From Budorcas taxicolor (taxonomy: Eukaryota; Chordata; Mammalia; Artiodactyla; Bovidae), in NCBI RefSeq assembly GCF_023091745.1, contig NC_068926.1, positions 45,160,001 to 45,224,000 on the forward strand: a DNA stretch of 64,000 bases. The letters are read 5' to 3'. Positions 52,901 to 61,900 of this stretch are shown here, one piece after another. A program made the translations under genes and the position numbers. The notes beneath the pieces were generated by a model. The model did no database searches. It was not told the DNA's origin and saw only the letters and a list, made by a program, of their open reading frames with translations. How positions within the stretch are numbered: the stretch's first letter is position 1; each line of letters begins with the position of its first letter.

Positions 52901-55900
52901 CGGAGGGTGGTGAACAGTGCCAAGCTGAACTTCGGAGTGAGTTCAAAGAGCCAAGGGCTGAGGAAGTGGACATTTAGGGTAGAGGGCACAGCCTCCTGTG
53001 AGGGCAGAGGACACCCGACCCTCCGCTGCTGTGCAGATGCCGAACCCTGACAGGGCTCCAGGCTACTCCCATGGAACCTTTCTGGGAAAGAAGCCCTGTG
53101 GGTGGCAGGATCCAGCAGAGAGACAGGAGGGCAGTGCTAGTGATCTTACCAGGAGGGCCGCTCCCCAACCAGCCCAGGGGCGGACTGCAGGGAGCGCCCA
53201 GCCGAAAGGATTCATGCCAACGAGAAGCAGCACAGAGGCCCTGCTGCCTGCTCTGCCATCCACACTGGTGGGCAGCAGAACCCTGGAAGTCACAAAGCCT
53301 CAGTCACAGCCAGCTGGATCCGATATTACATTAGACTTAGAGAACTTGTGTGTTACTTGATGTAGTCTCTACTGTGAAGGAGAGTTTTGTTGGCTCCAGA
53401 GATGAGTGCCTCTAGGCCCCGTCTTGGAGCAGAAACAAAGGAAAGGAGAAAAAAGGCCTCCCCACCCCCACCCTCAAGCTAGATGTCCCACTCACACTTC
53501 AGTCTCAGCAAACATAGACTATTTAAACAATGACAGGCTCTTACCTTCATTACAGGCTAGGTGAGCAAAGAAGGCAATGATCTGCACTGTTTTCCCAAGC
53601 CCAGCTTCATCTGCCAATATGCCATTGAGGTTCTTGCGGTAGAGCTTGGCCAGCCAGTCCAGGCCGATCTTCTGGTAATCCCTGAGGGCACCGTACAGCA
53701 GGGCCGGGGCATTCAACTTCACCTGCAGGGCAGACAGGCCAACACACACCTCTCAGGAGAACCACTACAATTCTTTCTCCAAAGTGAAGTCAGAGCAGTC
53801 ACAGGATAAGCCTACTGGAAGGCCACAAAGGTGATTCATAGATAACAGAAAAGGAAAGATCAGTCATTGTTTTTCCCGACAACTTTTGCCGCTGGGATAA
53901 ACAGCTGGTTTAGAAGGAGGAACCTTCCCCTCACAGGGATACCATCCCTCACGAAGGGTGCAGCCTCACCGCGGTGCTGATCCGAGCACTGCCCTTGGGC
54001 AGGATGGCTTCAGCCACAGCAGTCACTTCTGCGATGTCCCTGGTATGAGGCTTCCCGACAATCACTCTCTCTGCAGCTTTAAACTGGTCCATGATGAAGA
54101 GCGAGTCAATGAGAACCACGTCCTTCCGGCTCTCGCGGTCCCCTGGGCAGTCTTCCATGTCTGTGATCAACGGGAAAATGGGATTTGTGGGGTCAGAGAT
54201 GCTGTGATAGTATTATGAGCCCACTTAGCATGAAAAGAGAAGGAAAAGAAGAAAAAAGAGAAGAGAAAAAGGAGTCGACAGAACCCAAATACTTCAAATA
54301 CAGAACGAAGCAGCAAGTTTGCTTTCAATCCACTTTTATACAGCTAACACTGGTCTCCAGACAAACAGGTACAAACTCTTACAGAGTCTGGAGGAGCACT
54401 CTGGAAGGCCTCTGGGTGCAGCTGGAAAACGTCGGCACAGCGTTAGCGCTAGTGCCACTCACTGACTCACGGCCTCTGAGGGCTCAGTGGCCACCCCTCT
54501 GCTGTCAGGAAAGGAAGGCTCAGAAGCAGCTGAGTCTGGGCAAGGGGCCAGCAGCCCCTCCTGAAGTCCGGCTGCAGCGAAGGGTCCAGAAGGCCCTTGT
54601 ATCCCTCAGAATTCTTCTGGACACCTCCCTCGCCCACCACCCCCCACAGCCAGCCAAGTCTACCAACCAGAACAGGAGGGGTGAAAACAAGAAGTAGACT
54701 CTATGGGGCACAGTCTGTGAACCTGCTTGGAACATTCAATAAAAGTCAGGTAAAGCCCTTAAAATGGGTGTGCTAAATTAAACAAGCATAGCATAGCCTG
54801 GATAAACATGATAAAATCTAGGTGACGTACATACAATCTGGAGAAGACTGTTTCTACACTGTTCACAACTTGATCAAATGTTCTGATAACTATGCCAAGT
54901 CGACCAATTTAATAACACTATTAATGTAAACTTTATATTAAATATATTTCAACTTTTTCTTTCATCAGACTGAAAAAAGTAAAGGTAATTCTTAAACTCT
55001 ATTTTAAGTGTCCTCCTTCTGTTTGATATTTTGGCTTTTGTTTTCAAAGTTGAACTCTTCAAAGATGTCAAGACAGACCTTCTTCTTCACTTGTCTCCTC
55101 ACTGTCAGGCTTAGGTTGGGGCCACTGGAAATTTGGCAGAAAGGCACCTTCATACAACTTCATTAAATCGATCAATGGTAATTCAGCTGGAAAGGATTGC
55201 AGGAAGAAAGATTATTTTACACAAACAGTGTCAGCTGGGAAGAAAGGCCCTTTGGGAGAAGGGCCCTTTCACACACAGTTAACCTTGAACAATTCAGGGG
55301 TTGGGGTGCTGACTCTGCAGAGGAAAATATAACTTTCAGCCCTCCTTGTAAGAGGTTTCTTCACACCTGACCAACCACGGATCACAGAGCATTGTAGTCT
55401 TTACTACTGGAAAAAAAAAATCCACGTGTAAGTGGATCCACACAATTCACAACTGTGTTGCTCAAGGAAGGCTCAACTGTATATTCCTTTTCCTGGCTTT
55501 AAAATAATTCCTTGGGAAAAGTATTTTCTAAAAGCACATTTATTTTAAAAAGGCTAATAATGATTGCCAATTACTGATACAAAGTATAAGACATTTTCTT
55601 TATAAAGTAAGGTAAGGATCTTTGAAATGAGAAACTCAACTTTTATTCATAAAAGAATACTCCTAAAATAACCCAAATACAACCTAATAAATGTACATAA
55701 AACTCACAGATTAATAAATGAAAATATAAAAATACTACTAATGGAAATAATTGGTGGAGATGACACATAAAAATACAAAACATCAAATAAAAATCACGAG
55801 TAAAAAATGTTCAAAAAGGATGATTAAAGATTATTAGCCTTTTTGTATAAACAGCTCACCCTAATTGATCAAATAACGCAGCAAACTAAAGCCCCAGCCA

Positions 55901-58900
55901 CAGTGGGCAAGGGATATGGAGCTGTCACACACAAAAAATACTATAAAGGGCTCATGAAGTATTTAATTGAGCCTCTCCAGAAACCAGTGCACAACTGGTC
56001 CTCCATCACACCAGCAACCATCTTAAAAAGTGTAATTCTGGACCGATATACTGAGTCAAATACTCTCAGCACTGCAGGTGGTGGTATAAACAGGCTTATT
56101 TTTCTGGTAACCAGTATGAAAAGCTGAAGGGCTTTAAATGTCATGCCCTCTAACGTCATTATTTCCCACTTCCATGGGTCTGTCTGGGGAAGTAACTGGA
56201 AACCAGGACTTCAGGTTCAGGTTCAAACACAGTTCCACATGGTGTTATGTATAAAACAAGTGAGCTAGGTATCTGTGACACAGAAGCTTTTCTGCATATT
56301 TACTGTACGTCAATAAAATTGGTAGTCAAAGTAAGAAATGCCACAGAGAAGTACCCCAAAAGAGCAGTAGGAAAGGCACTATCTGTTTAAGACATAATAT
56401 TCTAGTGACAGATTTGCTCAAAATTTAAACTATCCATCACATGGGGCTGACAGGTAGATATGTGATAAAGCCAAGCAGAAGAAATTATGGAAGAGAGGTG
56501 GTAGGTACATGGGTGTTCACAATAAGGTTCTTCACTTCTTTGGTTTGTCTGAATGTTTTCATAACAAAATACAGGGAAACGTGCATATACATCATATAAT
56601 GGCTATCAAAGCAGGAACAAAAAAAGAGGAGAAACAACTGAAAAACTACTTCACCAATTAGATAATTTAGTAAGGTGTCTTGGAACAAACTTAATTCATG
56701 GAATCAACAGCTTTCACACATAAAAACTAGCCTGAAAATATAATGGAAGAAAAAAAATCCTACTCAGAAAGTATTTCTATACTTCTTTTGATAGAAAGTA
56801 TTTTAAATACTTAGAATTCAAGTTTTAAAAAATTCACATCTACATAAAGAAAGTGCTGAAAGTTTTGTGAAGGGCATGAGAGGAGACTCAACCAGGAAGA
56901 GGCACCCTGTGGATGGATGAAGACGCGCCCCCAGTGACATCGTTCATGGCACTCACAGGCTGGTCAGCTTCCCCAGTGGTCAGGGCTAACCAAGGTGACC
57001 ACCAGATGGCCTGAAATGACAGTGAGTACCTTACAAGGCTCCACTGTAGGAGATGCAAACGCTCATGGACTACCTCCTCTGGGGAGACCAGCCTCCATGC
57101 CACCCTGTTCTGGGGATGCTCGAACAAACCCTCAGAGAAGTCCCAATGTGAGGGGACTGGGGCTCACCTGCCAATAGCCAGCCAACTAGTTGTGAGTGGC
57201 CAGAGGGGCAGGGCACGGACCGGAAGCTGGGCCTGCTGATGGCCGCATTTCTGCAGGACCCAAGCCAGAAACACCCAGCTGGGCTGCTCCCAATTCCTGC
57301 ACTACAGGAAGTGGTGGAAGAGCTAAAGCTCCAAGTTAACACAGACTCTACCAAGTCAGGGATGCACACGAGAATGAGAAAGAATGAGAAAGGCCTACAA
57401 GAACATAAGACAAGGTGAAGCTCAAAGACTAAGAGGTGAAACAGAACACTGAATTTGAACCAGTCATGACCAACCACCACAAGTTACTGTCTTTCCAGGT
57501 GAAAATGCCCCTCTCAAGTCAAGAACAAGTCAAAGGCCAGGGAATTCCCTGGTGGCCCAGTGGTCAGGACTCCACGCTTTCATTGCTAAGGGCCAGGGTT
57601 CAACCTCCAGTCAGGAAACCAAGATCCCACAAGTTGTGCAGTACAGCCAAAAACAACAAAAACAAGCCAAAGGTGTCCATCATCAACACTTTTGTTGCTA
57701 CACTTTATTGCAAGAATGGTAATAAAAGGATCAAGATTATAAAGAAAGAATATTATTCTTTGGGGATGAAGAGGTTGTATACATACAAGCAACATGAGAA
57801 TTCAGCAGTGTTGCTGGATTTAAGATCAACAAATAAAATTCAACTTCATTTCTATATACCAGCAAAAAAATTAAAACGCAATCTTAAAAATACACCATTT
57901 TTTACAGCTTTAAAAAATATATTGCACCTAGAACTAAATCTAACAAAAATATACAACCAGAAAACATCAGTGGAAGCTATTTAAAGAGACCTACGTAAAT
58001 GGACAGACTATTTTGATCACAGTTTTAAAAAACTCTTCATAGAGACATGGGTCTCACCAAACACCCACTAACTCAACTACATTTACATCAAAATACTCAA
58101 TTGGTTCTCTGAAACTTGATAAGCTGATTCTGAATCATACTGAAATAAACCCCAAATAGTCAAGGCTCTCCTCAAAGAAGAATGAGGCAGAAGGCCTGAC
58201 CTAGCTGGACCTCAAGAATTATTATAGGGCTTCTCTGGTGGCACAATGAATAAAAATCTGCCTGCCAAGGCAGGGGGCATGGGCCAGGAAGATTCCAAAT
58301 GCTGCAGAGCAGTTAAGCCCCTGGGCCACAACTACTGAACCTGAGCACTGGAGCCCCTGCTCTGCAACAAGACTAGCCACTGCAGTGAGAAGCCTGCACA
58401 CCACAAAGGGCAGCCCCTGCTCGCTGCAACTTGAGAAAGTCTGCGCGGTGATGAAGACACAGTACAAATAAAAATAATAAAAAAGTAATTTAAAAAAATA
58501 GTATTATATAAAAAAATAATTACTATAAAGCTAGAACAATCAACAGAGTGTAGTACTGGTATAAACCAACCAATAAAACAATAAAGGTGCCAGAAAGAGC
58601 CGTGCGTATCAGAAAACCTAATATTTGAGTTGACACTGGGCATCACTGAGGAAGGATGGCTGTTTCAAGTGGCATTGGGACAATCTGTAATCCATTTGGC
58701 AGGGGTGGGGGTGGGGAGAGAAACTGCACTCTTATTTCACACTAGAGACAAAATCAATTTGTGGTGAATGAAAAGACATCAGTATGAGAGCAAAAAAATG
58801 TTAGACAATATGGAAAGACATCCTTTTGATCTTGAGATTAAAAAAAGTTTTTTTAATCAACACTGACAAACTCAACTGCACTAAGATTAAGAACATTCAT

Positions 58901-61900
58901 TTCTCAAAAGGCATCATAAAGAGAATGAAGACCCACCCCAAACCAACTGGAAAAAGGTCACTATGACAAACATCACTGACAAGGTAATGTGCCCAGAATA
59001 TGTGAAGAATAGCCACTGTCAGTACAGGAAAGAAAATGCAAAACCAAGCGGGTAAAGACAGTGGTAAGAAGACACTGCACTTCGTGGGTAATGCTCCCCC
59101 ACCACAGGCTGACAAGAACAGGTGCTCCTGAGATGTGGGGCCTGAGACAACCGCTCTAACTCTGACGGAGCACCACCTCATGTGTGCATGCCTCACAAGC
59201 CGACCGCTCTACTCCAAGCAGACGCTCCTGCCCGTGCACACAGGGAACACTAGAGTGACGCACACAGCACCGTCTATCAGGACAAATGCAGGGGAACCAC
59301 CAACACCCCCACCAACAGTACAACCGACAACCCACGGCACGGGCACACACACACCACCTCAGCAGTGGGAATTAATGAATTTATAGCAACATAGGACCAC
59401 AGGGGACAAAAATCAGGAACAGAATTGAAAAAAGCAAAGCTTCCAGAGTGGTTCTATTTATACAAAGTTTCAACATACAAGCAAAGCTGTAGGTAGTTTA
59501 GGATTTACGTGCCTGGAAGGGGAAAAATGGAGCCAAAAAAATGATAAAGGCAAGTTTCAGGCTGGCAGTCACCCCTGGGAAAAGGTTACCCCATACTCTA
59601 CCCAACCCTGGCAGTGCAGTTGGCTACAATGAAGGCACTATATTTGGGCTTTTACACCTTATTCTTAAACGTTTATAATGTCTTAAATGCTCAATAAAGC
59701 ACTTTCAGTAAGCTGCTCAGAGCCTACCTTCTTTGGCTAGATTAGACAGCTCTGTTTGGTGATCCACGACCCCTTCATTCGCTTCTTCCTCCTCAATCGT
59801 CTCCTCTTCATCTTCCACTGAAATGTCATCACCAAATGTCAGAGAGAGAGACTCCACGTCAGCTTCTCTTCAGCTATTCATGAAACACTACAAGGCTCCA
59901 GAACTGTTTCACACAGCCATTACAGAAGTTAAAACTAAGTCCTAATTTCTCAGGCTGAATCTGGAAATGACAGTATATATTGAGTGAGCAAAAAACCAGG
60001 GACCATGCTTTATACTTTCTCTCCCATTTCAGGGTGTGAAATAGAGCCTGGTTTTTCATCACATGACAGACCTATTCAGGCCAAAATAGGAAGCGACGTG
60101 GAACTTCTTGTCCACCTGCAGAGCCCACTACAGAAAAACCCACAAGTGCTTTACATGGCGTCACTGCAAATTCACCATCGCCATTTTGGAGACTCCAGCT
60201 GAAAATTCCTGGAGCTCAGCTCCTGTCCTGCACCCCTGCCCCCGAATCCTGGTGGAGAAAAGGCCACCAGCACCCACAGCGGAACTCCACCCACCCTCAG
60301 GTCACCACTCCATCTGAACTGAGCATTCCCGACAGCAGGCCTTCCTTCCCGCTAACTCCTCAACACTAACCACCTCTCCTCCCTACAAACAAAAAGCATG
60401 CATCACACACCATCCAACACACTCCCTCCTTCACAATCCAGCTCTTCACTTCTTCACTGCAAAATCCCCACCATCCACCCAGGCACCTAGCCCCAACAGC
60501 ACAAGCCACTGAACCACTAACTCTTCCAGGCAGGGCCATACTTGACACCCTGGGGGCACTGAGCGAGCTCTCTAGCTGCACTGTCAGAGAGCCCTGCCGA
60601 CAGCCAAGAGCACCGGGAAGGGGACAGACCTTCGTCATCGGTTAAAGACGTGCTCGCTTTTCTTTTTCTTCCAGATATTCCCGAATCCTGAAACGCAGAA
60701 TAAAAATCATTAAGTGTGCGATCTGAAAACAGAATGAGAAACCAAAGCAGAAATGTCTATTCAACATGCACTTAGAAGAGGTGGGAGAGGCCATGACAGG
60801 TGTGTCCACACCAGACACAGGAAAGGTGTGGAGGAGGCAGAGGAGGAGGGAGACTAAGGAGGAGGTGTGTCTACACCTGCTGTGTTCAGCTGTGTCTCCC
60901 CAAACAACCAAAGTAACACCCAGATGAGCCTAACGCTATGAAGAACTCGCTTTATGCCCAGGGGAGGATGATTTCATAACGAAAGAGAACATTACTCATG
61001 TCTACGAGTTTCTCCAGACACAAGTAACTCCACTTTGTCAGGCACTGTATTTCACTCACACCACTTCCGTCCTCTCACGCAGTGACACAACAGTCCCAAA
61101 CTTACCAGAAAGTTTTCCGGTAGTACATCAAGTCCCTTAGGTCTCAACTCTTTTCCTAAAGAGACAGGAAACATGATTCGTTTTCACTAGGGCTGTGAAG
61201 GAGGTGATGTTCCTCACAGAACCAAGGGCACCTCTGCTGCTGCGCTCCCTCCACGAGAGGAAGGGTAGCAAGGGTGAGGCCCACCTCCCCTCCAGGAACA
61301 AAGGGCGGCACAGCACCAGCCCCATCTCCACACACGCTCTTGGCTTTTAGCACCGATGCTTCTGCAGACACCCAGTCTCCCATCTGGCAAAGTTTCTATT
61401 TCATGATTTGTATGATCTTAGAGATCCATGCCTTTCAGCAGGGACCACCTCTTCACCTCAGTTTCTTCATCAATAAAAGAGAGAATCTATCCTCTCCCCC
61501 AGTGAAGGCTACCTCCTGCGTGGCCAGTGACCAGCAGCTACTATGAAGCAAGATGGGAGCAGTGAGACAGCTAGAGAGATGGGGGCCCCAGGGGTCGAAG
61601 CCAGGGGAGTTCATCTCACTGTCCCCAGTTCTGAGAGCCTGCCGAAGCTGACCTCCCTGTGAGCATGGACTCACACTAGCAAATCTCAAAAGAACTGAAA
61701 TGCCAGGACCAGGCTGCTGAAGAAAGGTCTCCCTGGGCAGGCCTCACAGAGGGCCACAATGTCACAGGGAGACAACGAGCAGAGTCCAAGCAGACACAAC
61801 CCGCAAAAGGGAAGACTTTTTAAAAAGTAATCATACCTTTCCGGGAAACTTTCTGTAAATTTAAAGCCTTTTTCCTTTTTTCTTCTAATTCTACTTGTAG

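Larger units (their letters stand above)
49472..53544 (-). other. EP400: Introns flanking w9
   Basis: 49472-50492 is AT-rich and unannotated; 50630-53544 has the L1 fragment at 51230-51545 and otherwise nothing recognised. Confidence 0.75.
54161..59727 (-). other. EP400: Introns flanking w6
   Basis: Holds the polypurine tract, MER2 element, CHR SINEs and L1. 55480-57541 is AT-rich with no firm repeat call, though parts resemble old L1 3' sequence. Confidence 0.7.
59818..61836 (-). other. EP400: Introns between w2 and w5
   Basis: Three introns (59818-60629, 60688-61105, 61156-61836) with no recognised repeats. Confidence 0.75.
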
